Part shown: in pieces, positions 1-7,876 of the stretch
How positions within the stretch are numbered: position 1 is the first letter of the stretch
Layout of the letters: each line of letters starts with the position of its first letter
DNA from: JBHJOF01 sp050330055
GTDB taxonomy: Bacteria > Pseudomonadota > Alphaproteobacteria > Kiloniellales > JAKSDN01
DNA: 12,312 nt
Direction of reading: 5' to 3'
Assembly (NCBI GenBank): GCA_050330055.1
Contig: JBHJOF010000330.1
Span: forward strand, 1-12,312
Program-made: the position numbers and the translations under genes
Notes under the pieces: generated by a model
The model's database searches: none
What the model was told of the DNA's origin: nothing
Seen by the model: only the letters and a program-made list of their open reading frames with translations

Positions 1-376
1 GGGCCTCCGTGAGGCCGGCGCCGGCGACGACCACCTCATCGCCGACCCGCAGCGCCTGCAAATCCCAGCAGCGCTTGTCGTCGGCCGCGCTACAGAGCTT
101 CACGAGGACCGCCTGGTAGCTGCCTTCCATGGGCGCGCCCGAGTCGGTCTTGACGGCCAGCTTGCCGCTGACGCGCCAGCTCCTGTCGCTCGGGCCGGCG
201 GTCACCGCCTGGCCGCCGAAACGGGGCGTCGCCTCGGTGGCCAGGGCATCCCATATCAGGCGGTTGCTCCAGGCCAGCACCTCCTGCTCGCGCTGCTTGG
301 CCGAGTGCAGGTGGTACAGGCCGTAGAGTCCGCCCAGCAAGGCGAAAAACAGCAGGAATTTCAGAATGCGAAACAC
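1..376 (-). CDS. Membrane-anchored hypothetical protein, C-terminus missing (runs off the window)
   Basis: I do not recognise this protein. The visible 125 residues begin FRILKFLLFFALLGGLYGLY after the start codon, one hydrophobic segment at about residues 4-21 that should act as an uncleaved signal anchor. A charged stretch follows (HSAKQREQEVLAW) and then a probable extracytoplasmic domain with two cysteines near residues 95 and 102 (LCSAADDKRCWDL) that could form a disulfide. The strand context in the cysteine region (YQAVLVKLC, RVGDEVVVAG) suggests a small beta domain. I chose the GTG at 374-376 because the anchor begins right there, but no good ribosome binding site precedes it. The frame stays open further upstream (to about 470), so an earlier start cannot be excluded. 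It lies 67 bp downstream of the hydrolase gene on the same strand and may be the last operon member or an unrelated gene. Confidence 0.55.
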   Translation of the reverse strand, partial: MFRILKFLLFFALLGGLYGLYHLHSAKQREQEVLAWSNRLIWDALATEATPRFGGQAVTAGPSDRSWRVSGKLAVKTDSGAPMEGSYQAVLVKLCSAADDKRCWDLQALRVGDEVVVAGAGLTEA

Positions 377-443
377 GAGGAAGGGCCGCGGCGGTCCACA
401 GAAACTATCGATGCTGACGGTGATCTTCGGGACCCAAAGGCCA

Positions 444-2120
444 CTAGTCCCCACTCGGGTCCCCGATGGATTGCATCATAGACGATCCGGCGGCGCTAGG
501 CATGGGCGTTTTTTGCGGCATTGAGGTCTCCTGGGCCTGCTCCCCGGAGGCCCAGGACGACGCGCCGGGCGCCCCGCGGCCGTCCCGGGGCCGTTCCACC
601 GGCCCCCGGGGCGTGAGCTGTACCCCAGTCAGGATGCGCTCGCCATGCGCCATACGCCACGACAGCATTGACTGGGCGCAGTCCAGCAGCACGTCGCGCC
701 GCGCCGGGTCGCGCGCCAGGTCGGTCAGCTCGTCCGGATCCGCCTGCAGATCGAACAGTAGCGGGGGCAAGGCGGTGAAGTGAATGTACTTGTAGCGCTC
801 GCCGCGAATCACCGAGAGCGTGCACTCGTCGAGGCCGATGCCCAGTTCGGCCTCGGGCGCGCCCGCCACCACGTCGCGAAAGTCGTGCTCCCAGTGCGCC
901 TCGCGGCGCCAGCGCGGCGGCTGCTCGCCGCGCAGGAAACAGGTCAGCGAGGCGCCGTCGCACTGCACCGGCATGTCCTGCCCGATCAGGTCGAGCACCG
1001 TCGGCGTCACGTCGACGCTTTCCGTGAAGGCTGTGACCTGGCGGCCACGCCCGCGGTCGAAACGGCTGCCCGGTGCGCGGACGATCAGCGGGATGTGGAA
1101 CGACTGCTCGAAATAGGCCTCCTTGCCGAGCAGCCAGTGGTCCCAGAGCTGCTCGCCGTGATCGGTGGTGAAGACCACCAAGGTGCGTTCGTAGAGTCCC
1201 TGTTCCTTGAGCCAGGTGAAGAGCCGGCCAAGATGGTGATCGACCTCGGCGATCAGCCCGTAGTAGGTGGCGCGGAGCTGGCGCATGGCCGGCTCGGACT
1301 GCGGATAACGGCGCTCGTCAAAATCGTCGCGCGCCCGGAAGTGACGCAGCAGGAAGGCCAGATAGGGATGCTGGCGCGCCTCCTCCTCGGGGCTGGGGGC
1401 GCGCCGGTAGCCGGGCACTCGATCGGGATCGTAGAGGGCGTTGTAGGGCTCCGGCGCGAAGAACGGCGGGTGCGGCCTGAGGAAGCTCAGGTGCAGGAAC
1501 CAGGGCCGCCGGCCCTCGACGCGCAGGAAGTCGAGCGCCCGGTCGGCGACGAAGGCGGTGTCGCTGTCCTCGGCCTTGTAAGAGGTCGGCTGGAAGGTGG
1601 GGCCGCGCTCGCCGGTACCCGGCTTGTCCGGGTCGGGGTAGTAGATGTCGAAGGTGCGCTCCGGCACCGCATAGCCCTTGGCGGCCAGGCTGCGCAGCCA
1701 GGCGATCTCGCTCTCGCTGCCCGGCACCAGCTGCTTGTAGCCCGGCAGCGTGCCGCTATAGGTGCGCAGCGCCGGGTCGTTCGGGTGGTGCCGGCGCGGG
1801 TCGACGCTGGTGTCGGTGTAGCCGATCAGCGAGGGGGCGTAGCCGGCCTTGCGCGCCTCCAGCGCCACGTTGGTGAAGCGCGGGTCGAGCGGCGTGCCGT
1901 TGCGCACCGAGCGGTGGTTCATGAGGTACATGCCGGTATGCAGCGAGGCCCGGCTCGGGCCGCAGGGCGTGCACTGGGCGTAGTGCCGGCGGAACAGCAC
2001 GCCGTCGGCCGCCAGCGCATCGAGGTGCGGCGTCTCGACCGTCGGGTGGCCCAGCACCGAGAGGCAGTCGGCGCGCCACTGGTCGGCGGTGATGATCAGG
2101 ACGTTGATCTCTGGCGTCAT
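444..2120 (-). CDS. Phosphonate monoester hydrolase / sulfatase (alkaline phosphatase superfamily)
   Basis: A 558-aa enzyme that by family should hydrolyse phosphonate monoesters, phosphodiesters or sulfate esters in the cytoplasm; no signal peptide is seen. The nearest family I recognise is the Rhizobium/Burkholderia phosphonate monoester hydrolase (PMH). Metal and catalytic positions are all present: Asp13 in TADQWRAD; Cys53 in CGPSRASLHTG, the C-x-P-S-R sulfatase signature whose Cys is oxidised to formylglycine; Asn74; Tyr101 in IGYTD; His217 in RPHPPF; Asp320-His321 in TTDHGEQ; and Lys333 in LLGK. Their spacing matches PMH with a constant offset of about four (one less at His217). The start ATG at 2118-2120 is set by the conserved N-terminus and a GGGAG upstream; the frame runs open to 2345 but that part is unlike the family. 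About 45 residues after 513 form a low-complexity tail beyond the usual end. The gene follows two small proteins and an ABC importer on the same strand, which suggests it acts on the imported compound. Family confident; true substrate unknown. Confidence 0.93.
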   Translation of the reverse strand: MTPEINVLIITADQWRADCLSVLGHPTVETPHLDALAADGVLFRRHYAQCTPCGPSRASLHTGMYLMNHRSVRNGTPLDPRFTNVALEARKAGYAPSLIGYTDTSVDPRRHHPNDPALRTYSGTLPGYKQLVPGSESEIAWLRSLAAKGYAVPERTFDIYYPDPDKPGTGERGPTFQPTSYKAEDSDTAFVADRALDFLRVEGRRPWFLHLSFLRPHPPFFAPEPYNALYDPDRVPGYRRAPSPEEEARQHPYLAFLLRHFRARDDFDERRYPQSEPAMRQLRATYYGLIAEVDHHLGRLFTWLKEQGLYERTLVVFTTDHGEQLWDHWLLGKEAYFEQSFHIPLIVRAPGSRFDRGRGRQVTAFTESVDVTPTVLDLIGQDMPVQCDGASLTCFLRGEQPPRWRREAHWEHDFRDVVAGAPEAELGIGLDECTLSVIRGERYKYIHFTALPPLLFDLQADPDELTDLARDPARRDVLLDCAQSMLSWRMAHGERILTGVQLTPRGPVERPRDGRGAPGASSWASGEQAQETSMPQKTPMPSAAGSSMMQSIGDPSGD

Positions 2121-2245
2121 CGGACCCGGCTCCCTTCCACGGCCCTGCCGCACGGGCGCCAGAGCCTTAGCGCAAGTGCGGGAGCGGCGCCAGAGGCGCG
2201 GTGGTGACAGTTTCGCTAAAGGCACCCCGGCAGCACCATCGCGCA

Positions 2246-2596
2246 TCACCGCAGCGTCTGCGCGATGCCCAGAAAATGCGCCGCCGCGGTCATGCCCTCG
2301 TCTTCGCACCAGGCGCGGAAGCCGCCCAGGCCGCGGTTCGACCATTCCTCGTCGGCCGCGACGAAGCCGGCGATTCGCTCCGCCTTGGCCTCGTCGGGGC
2401 CGAGGCCGAGGCTTTCGGTGAGGCTCTCGAGCTCATGGTGGAAGCCGGCCTCGACGGCAGGAGTCAGCAGGCCGCAATAGCTGGCAACCGAATAGTCGTA
2501 GGTCACATGGCGCAGGCTGCGCGGCTCTGCATCGGCCATGGGTGACAGCAGCAGGGCGGCGAGGGTGCCTGCTGCGGCACTGGCCAGGAGGCGCAT
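2246..2596 (-). CDS. Small exported hypothetical protein
   Basis: A 116-aa protein I cannot assign. Residues 1-23 form a typical Sec signal peptide: MR, then a hydrophobic Ala/Leu core, then a probable cleavage site after ADA (A23). The mature part of about 93 residues is mostly helical in character, with cysteines at 41 (SYCGLL) and 97 (AWCEDEG) that could form one periplasmic disulfide, and aromatic residues clustered around YDYSVASY and EEWSNRGLGGFRAW. The ATG at 2594-2596 shares its A with the TGA of the upstream gene (TGATG), so translation is probably coupled; a GTG directly before it (2597-2599) is an alternative start giving one more residue. It lies between the 125-aa protein and the hydrolase, 125 bp before the latter. 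By position it may be an accessory of the importer or hydrolase, but nothing in the sequence proves this. Confidence 0.75.
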   Translation of the reverse strand: MRLLASAAAGTLAALLLSPMADAEPRSLRHVTYDYSVASYCGLLTPAVEAGFHHELESLTESLGLGPDEAKAERIAGFVAADEEWSNRGLGGFRAWCEDEGMTAAAHFLGIAQTLR

Positions 2597-2973
2597 CACG
2601 AGGCGCGCGGCGACAGCTCGAAGAACTGGCCGATGACCTCCTTCTTGGTGTCGATCGAGACCTGCGCCACGGTCTGCGCCTTGCGCTGCTGGGTCCAGCC
2701 GATCTTCAGGTAGATCGGCTTTTCCAGACGCAGAATGTCCATGTAGGGCTGGAAGTGGGCGATGTCCAAGTACCAGGTCGCCGACTGCTCGTTGTAGTCG
2801 CCGGTCGGCTTGGGCGGCTCCGCGGCGCCGTAGTTCTCGAACACGGCGACGCCGCGGCTGGTGTTCTCGTGGTCGTAGAGCCGCAGCGTGACATAGGAAT
2901 GGGCGTTTTCACCGGCCTTCTTGGTCAGCACCTGGACGGTGTAGCGCGTGATGGTGTGAACGGTGATGGCCAT
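2596..2973 (-). CDS. Hypothetical 125-aa protein, probable beta-rich soluble domain
   Basis: Not a family I recognise. The 125 residues have no signal peptide and no membrane segment. Alternating hydrophobic/polar stretches (TVHTITRYTVQVLTKK, SYVTLRLYDHE, GVAVFENYG, ATWYLDIAHF, PIYLKIGWTQQ, TVAQVSIDTKKEVIGQFFEL) read as a row of beta strands, consistent with a small beta-sandwich or barrel. A short proline-rich loop (AAEPPKPTGDY) lies in the middle, and there are no cysteines. The ATG at 2971-2973 lies 20 bp after the stop of permease 2, and the TGA overlaps the next gene start, so it is embedded in the operon. The placement directly behind the transporter suggests an intracellular or export-independent accessory, perhaps binding the substrate or regulating the pathway; that is inference. 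The same DNA is open in frame upstream into the permease gene, but that part is a shadow. Confidence 0.75.
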   Translation of the reverse strand: MAITVHTITRYTVQVLTKKAGENAHSYVTLRLYDHENTSRGVAVFENYGAAEPPKPTGDYNEQSATWYLDIAHFQPYMDILRLEKPIYLKIGWTQQRKAQTVAQVSIDTKKEVIGQFFELSPRAS

Positions 2974-2993
2974 GCGGCTCCCCGACTGGCCTG

Positions 2994-3896
2994 CTACTCG
3001 GCGCCCATCGGCTGCGCCGCAAGCTTCATGTCGACCTCCATCTCGGCGCGGCGCGCCTGCTCGCGCGCCGCCTCCTCGCGTGCCGCTTCGCGCCGGCGCA
3101 GCACCTCGTGCAGGCTGGCGCCGACCAGGGTGATGACGACGATGATTACGGCGAGCGCCGAGAGGTCGGGCTGCGTGCCCATGCGCACCTTGCCGGCCAG
3201 CACCGTCGTCAGCGTGCTCTCCGACTGGATGGTGAAGACCGTGGTGTTGTAATTCTCGAAGGAGGTCAGGAAGGCCAGTACGGCCGCCGCGAAGACCGCC
3301 GGACGCAGGAAGGGGATCAGGATCTTCCAGAAGACCTGCACGTGATTGGCGCCGAGGTCGAGCGCCGCTTCCTCCTGAGTGCGGTCGAAGCGCTGCAGCC
3401 GGGCCAGGAAGATCAGCATGCAATAGGCCGAGATGAAGGTCGACTGACCGACGATGGTAAGCCACATGCCGTCGTAGTAGAGCGACTCGTAGGGCGCGTT
3501 GGCGAGCGTGCCGAGCCGGTCCCAGAACACCAGGGTCGAGATGCCGAGGATCACGCCCGGCGTCAGCACCGGTGACACCACGATGACGTAGTAGATCGGC
3601 TGCACGCGCTGATAGATCTGCGTCATCATGATCGCCGCGGCCAGGCTGATCGGCACCGAGAGGCAGACCACGCCGAGGCCGATCCAGAGGCTGTTGGTGA
3701 TGCCGTCGATCATCTGGCTGTCCTGCGCCAGCCGGCCGAACCACTGCAGGGTGAAGCCCTGCCAGGGCGTCACCTGGGGGATCGAGCTCCGGTTGAAGGC
3801 CGTCGTCCCCATCATGACGACCGGCCCGAAGAGGAACAGGAAGAAGAGGGCGATGTAGAAGCCGACCATGAGCTTCATGACGGTACGGGAGCTCAT
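2994..3896 (-). CDS. ABC importer permease 2 (PotC/YdcV-like)
   Basis: A 300-aa inner-membrane subunit of a polyamine-type importer that pairs with the permease encoded just upstream to form the translocation path. I see about six hydrophobic segments, the first at residues 10-30 (GFYIALFFLFLFGPVVMMG). The EAA loop that contacts the ATPase is clear: EEAALDLGANHVQVFWKILI, about residues 171-190. The start ATG (3894-3896) overlaps the previous gene's stop as ATGA, with a good GGGGAG ribosome site about 8 nt upstream, so translation is coupled. The last 36 or so residues form a highly charged Arg/Glu/Ala-rich tail (REAAREEAAREQARRAEMEV), likely a cytoplasmic helix or coiled coil, longer than usual for PotC. 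Family assignment is sure; substrate is not. Confidence 0.92.
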   Translation of the reverse strand: MSSRTVMKLMVGFYIALFFLFLFGPVVMMGTTAFNRSSIPQVTPWQGFTLQWFGRLAQDSQMIDGITNSLWIGLGVVCLSVPISLAAAIMMTQIYQRVQPIYYVIVVSPVLTPGVILGISTLVFWDRLGTLANAPYESLYYDGMWLTIVGQSTFISAYCMLIFLARLQRFDRTQEEAALDLGANHVQVFWKILIPFLRPAVFAAAVLAFLTSFENYNTTVFTIQSESTLTTVLAGKVRMGTQPDLSALAVIIVVITLVGASLHEVLRRREAAREEAAREQARRAEMEVDMKLAAQPMGAE

Positions 3897-4895
3897 TTGG
3901 CGATCTCCCCGAACCTGACCTTGAAGATTCGCATGACCAGCAGCACGAAGATGATGCAGGCCGCCAGCAGCACGAAGGCGTAGGCCGAGCCCTGCGGCCA
4001 GTTCAGGCCCTCGAAGAACCAGTTGTAGATGATCTGGGTGAACCACAGGCTGCGCGGGCCGCCGAGAATCTGCGGCGCCGCCAGTGCGCCGGCGCAGAGC
4101 ATGAAGACCATGGTGCAGCCCGAGGCGATGCCGGGCTTGGCGTGCGGCATGACCACGCGGTAGTGGATGCGCCACCAGGGCGCGCCCAGGTCGCGCGCCG
4201 CTTCGACTTGGTTGTGATCCAGGCTCTCGATGGCGTTGTAGAGTGGGAACACCATGAGCAGGATGTAGGCGTAGCTGAGGCCGGCGTAGAGCGCCACGTC
4301 GGCGCGCAGGAAGTCGATGCCGCTGTCGATCAGGCCGAGCGAGATCAAGGCCGAGTTGATCACGCCCGAGGTGCCGAACAGGATGCGGAAGGCAAAGGCG
4401 CGCAGGATCTCGTTGACCCAGAAGGGCACGATCAGGCAGAGCACCAGCAGGCGGGCGCGGCCGCCGCGCGCCACCTGCGCAATGTAGTAGGCGATCGGAT
4501 AGCAGATCGCCAGATCGATCAGCGTGATGATGACGCTGACCACGATGGTCTTCACGAAGACCGTCAGGTGCAGATAGTTGAACAGGCTCTCGTCGCCCGG
4601 CCGGCCGAAGATGAGGTAGCGGTAGTTCTCCAGCGTATGGACGTCCTTGGGACCGCCGATCTCGTGCAGCGGCAGATTGGGCCGGAACGAGAAGTCCAGC
4701 ATGTAGAGCTGCGGCAGGATGATCATGAAGACCATCCAGGCCATCACGGCGACCACTAGGTAGGTCGAGAGAATGATCCCGTTGCGCTGGACGAAGCGGA
4801 TGTCCTTGACGCCGTCCCAGAACCAGATGGCGATCTTCTGCGCGTGCGGCGCGATCAAGAGCGCCAGCAGCAGGGCGAGGAAGGTCGAGAGAAAC

Positions 4896-4903
<8 letters not shown>
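3893..4903 (-). CDS. ABC importer permease 1 (PotB/YdcU-like) with N-terminal extension
   Basis: A 336-aa inner-membrane permease, partner of permease 2. The BPD-type domain is recognisable, with an EAA loop EAARDLGAPWWRIHYRVVMP and about six transmembrane segments in the C-terminal 290 residues. Relative to PotB-type proteins the N-terminus is longer: residues 3-19 (EFLSTFLALLLALLIAP) form an additional hydrophobic segment, followed by an amphipathic stretch (KIAIWFWDGVKDIRFVQ) before the usual first helix at about 44-64. The start is a GTG at 4901-4903 inside the end of the ATPase gene (8-bp overlap, GTGAGTGA), with GGAG about 9 nt upstream. The stop overlaps the next ATG by 4 bp. The overlaps indicate a single mRNA and matched dosage of the ATPase and both permeases. 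Confidence 0.92.
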
Positions 4904-5984
<1,081 letters not shown>

Positions 5985-6051
5985 GCTCCGCTATGCCCCC
6001 ATTTGCGCTGCTAATGTTATGGCTCCAGCAGTTGGCTCCGGGATCTCCAAA

Positions 6052-6171
6052 CCTGTCATTGCCGGGCTTGACCCGCCTGCGGGGCCGTAGCCCCTTCGGC
6101 GCGGCGAAGGCCCGGCAATCCATGGTGCCGCTGCACGATGGATGCCCGGATCAAGTCCGGGCATGACATCG
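6052..6171. repeat. REP-like palindromic intergenic repeat, two-armed
   Basis: The block starts CCTGTCATTGCCGGGCTTGA and ends with the reverse complement of CGATGTCATGCCCGGACTTG, so the two ends are inverted copies of one repeat unit. Each half also folds on itself. The right half has a perfect 9-bp stem (ATGCCCGGA at 6142-6150 with TCCGGGCAT at 6156-6164, loop TCAAG). The left half has a 10-bp stem (ATTGCCGGGC at 6058-6067 with GCCCGGCAAT at 6110-6119) holding a smaller hairpin GGGGC-CGTA-GCCCC (6081-6094). This is the style of repeat scattered between genes in many alphaproteobacteria. It lies between the binding-protein gene and the ATPase gene, where it could stabilise the upstream mRNA or reduce expression of the downstream genes. 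Confidence 0.85.
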
Positions 6172-6225
6172 AGTAGGTACCAAACGTCAGAGGCACAACA
6201 CTAGACTACATCATCCGGAATCCCA

Positions 6226-6260
6226 CCGCACGCCCCGGCCGCAAGGGCGGGGGCGTGCGG
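6226..6260 (-). terminator. Strong hairpin after the binding-protein gene (attenuator or mRNA-stabilising; no U-tract)
   Basis: A perfect 11-bp GC-rich stem (CCGCACGCCCC at 6226-6236 with GGGGCGTGCGG at 6250-6260) closes a 13-nt loop, 22 bp downstream of the binding-protein stop codon in the direction of transcription. No run of T follows on the minus strand, so it is not a classical intrinsic terminator. It could still protect the 3' end of the binding-protein mRNA or cause partial termination, giving more binding protein than membrane components. Confidence 0.6.
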
Positions 6261-6282
6261 CAGTCCGTCAGCTCCATTCGGC

Positions 6283-7455
6283 CTAGGCAGCGACGTACTT
6301 GTCGACGTACTCGGCGCGGATCTCCGCATACCACGACGGCGTCGGCGGCCAAGGCCAGAGTCGGTCGAGCGCATCCCCCGGATAGGCCTCCTGGAAGTTC
6401 TTCTTGGCGGCCGGGGTCAGATGCTCGTCGGCGCCCTTGGCGGTGGCGTTGTAGCCCGTCTCGTTCGCCAGCAGACCGGCGTTGGCCGGATCGAAGGAGA
6501 ACTCGATGAAGGCGTAGATCGCGTCCATGTTCTGGGCGCCGACCGGGATCGCCAGGCCGTCGAGCCAAGTGAAGGCGCCTTCCTGCGGCGCCATGAAGGT
6601 CACCGGCTTGCCTTCCGCCTTGAGCCGCAGCGGCGGCCCGTCCCAGGTCTGGCCGAGCACCACGTCGTTCTGCATGAAGCCGTTGATCTGGCCGTCGGCA
6701 TCGTTCCAGAACTGCTTGATGTGCGGCTTGTGGTCGACCGCGAACTTGGTGATCTCGGTCCAGATGCGCCGCATGTTGTCCTCGTCCTTGTAGGCGTCGA
6801 GCATGCGGTTGCTGGGCAGCTTGCCGGAGCCGTCGAGATAGAGCCCGATGCCGGACATCAGCGAGTGGGCCCGGCCCATCACCTTGCCCCTCAGCTCCTC
6901 GGACCAGAGGTCGCCGTAGGACAGGTCTTCGTAAGCGCTGTCCCACTTGTCGGTGCGCCAGGCCATCGCCTCGGTGCCCCAGAGATAGGGCAGATGGCGC
7001 GGCTTGCCGTCCCAAGAGAACTTGCCCGAGATGTCGAGCATCGACGGGATCACCTTGTCCGTCGGCACCCGGTTCATGTCGAACTCCAGCAGCAGGTCGA
7101 GGTCCTGCCACTGGCCGGTGCGGTCGTTGGTCGGGCTGATCAGGTCGAAGCCGCGGCCCTTGGTGGCGCGGATCTTGTTGATCAGCTCCTCGTTCGAGCC
7201 GTAGGGCGTGTGCTTGATGGTCACGCCGGTTTCGGCAGTGAACTTGTCGGCGAAGGGCGCCGGCAGGTAGTCCGACCACATCATGATCTTGAGCTCGCCC
7301 GAGGCGGCCCTTGCCTCGGCCGAGATGACGTAGGGCGCGATAGCCGCCAGGCCGCCCGCGGCCGCCGCACCGCGCAGCACGGTCCGGCGGGAGAATGCCT
7401 TCGCCGCCCGCTGCGTTCTGCGGCTCGATAGGGTCTCTTTGCTCTTCACGGTCAC
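6283..7455 (-). CDS. Periplasmic substrate-binding protein of a polyamine-type ABC importer (PotD/YdcS-like), Tat-exported
   Basis: A 390-aa periplasmic solute receptor that would deliver ligand to the permease pair. The N-terminus carries a twin-arginine signal: SRRTVLRG with Arg23-Arg24, a hydrophobic Ala/Gly-rich stretch to about residue 46, and a likely cleavage near AEARA-A, so it is probably folded before export. The mature part starts GELKIMMWSDYLP, the usual first strand of PotD/PotF proteins. It then has FTAETGVTIKHTPYGSNEEL, a hinge-like LPYLWGTEAMAWRTDKW, and a C-terminal NAGLLANETGYNATAKGA similar to polyamine receptors. I place the start at the GTG of 7453-7455 because AGGGAG lies 8 nt upstream; GTG codons at 7462-7464 (three residues longer) and 7447-7449 are alternatives. 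It is the first gene of the minus-strand operon. The ligand could be a polyamine, an amine-containing ester or another cation; the family covers several ligands. Confidence 0.92.
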   Translation of the reverse strand: MTVKSKETLSSRRTQRAAKAFSRRTVLRGAAAAGGLAAIAPYVISAEARAASGELKIMMWSDYLPAPFADKFTAETGVTIKHTPYGSNEELINKIRATKGRGFDLISPTNDRTGQWQDLDLLLEFDMNRVPTDKVIPSMLDISGKFSWDGKPRHLPYLWGTEAMAWRTDKWDSAYEDLSYGDLWSEELRGKVMGRAHSLMSGIGLYLDGSGKLPSNRMLDAYKDEDNMRRIWTEITKFAVDHKPHIKQFWNDADGQINGFMQNDVVLGQTWDGPPLRLKAEGKPVTFMAPQEGAFTWLDGLAIPVGAQNMDAIYAFIEFSFDPANAGLLANETGYNATAKGADEHLTPAAKKNFQEAYPGDALDRLWPWPPTPSWYAEIRAEYVDKYVAA

Positions 7456-7876
7456 AGTGCGCACTCCCTGAGAGGATGGATCGGCAAGCGCGTGGGTTGT
7501 TTGTCGTTATGTCACGCGCGGTTAAGCATTATGAGTCGGATCAGGGGCCGGCGGAAGGGGAAATCCAGGACTGGACCCACGCTTTCGCCCCTTTTGGCCT
7601 CACTGCGTCTTGGCTCCATGCTGGATTGCGCCCCCAGTCCAGTCCCCGCTTCACCGACCCGGTCCGGCGGACCTTCGCCCAGGGCTCCCTGCAACCCCGC
7701 TCCGGGCGACAACCGCGGATGCGCCCTTATAGCCCGGCCATGGGACAATATTATGAAACGCTTAACCAAAGCCGCGCTACTCCTTGGCGGTGCCGGCCGG
7801 AATCGCGGCCAGCGTCGCACGCGCATTGCGGGCCGGCACGTTGCACCTGGCACCGCCCTGTGGCAGAAGAATCCCC
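7456..7876. other. Divergent intergenic region without a supported gene
   Basis: A 421-bp spacer between the importer operon (leftward) and the cell-wall cluster (rightward). Short open frames exist on both strands but none resembles a protein I know, and their codon use looks like chance in GC-rich DNA. The only clearly AT-rich patch is at about 7745-7770; TATTAT at 7749-7754 resembles a -10 box pointing right, but the sequence 17 nt upstream (CTTATA) is a poor -35, so I do not call a promoter. I see no convincing operator or riboswitch. Confidence 0.5.
7464..7469 (-). promoter_or_regulatory. Ribosome binding site of the binding-protein gene
   Basis: AGGGAG on the minus strand, 8 nt before the GTG at 7455. 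It overlaps the other candidate GTG at 7464, which would have no usable site of its own, and so it favours the shorter start. Confidence 0.5.

Noticed and set aside
780..2207. A 475-residue open frame on the plus strand across the hydrolase gene
   Set aside because: It lies opposite the well-supported hydrolase and its protein is rich in Arg/Val/Ala without family features, as expected of antisense frames in GC-rich DNA.
2121..2345. Extension of the hydrolase start up to 2345
   Set aside because: The added 75 residues are Arg/Pro-rich, overlap the end of the upstream gene, and lack the family N-terminus; the ATG at 2120 has a ribosome site and begins just before the conserved NVLIITADQWRAD.
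7784..7876. Longer start for the lytic transglycosylase at the ATG of 7784
   Set aside because: The added 31 residues would put an Arg/Pro-rich segment before the signal peptide and there is no ribosome site; the GTG at 7877 gives a normal export signal.
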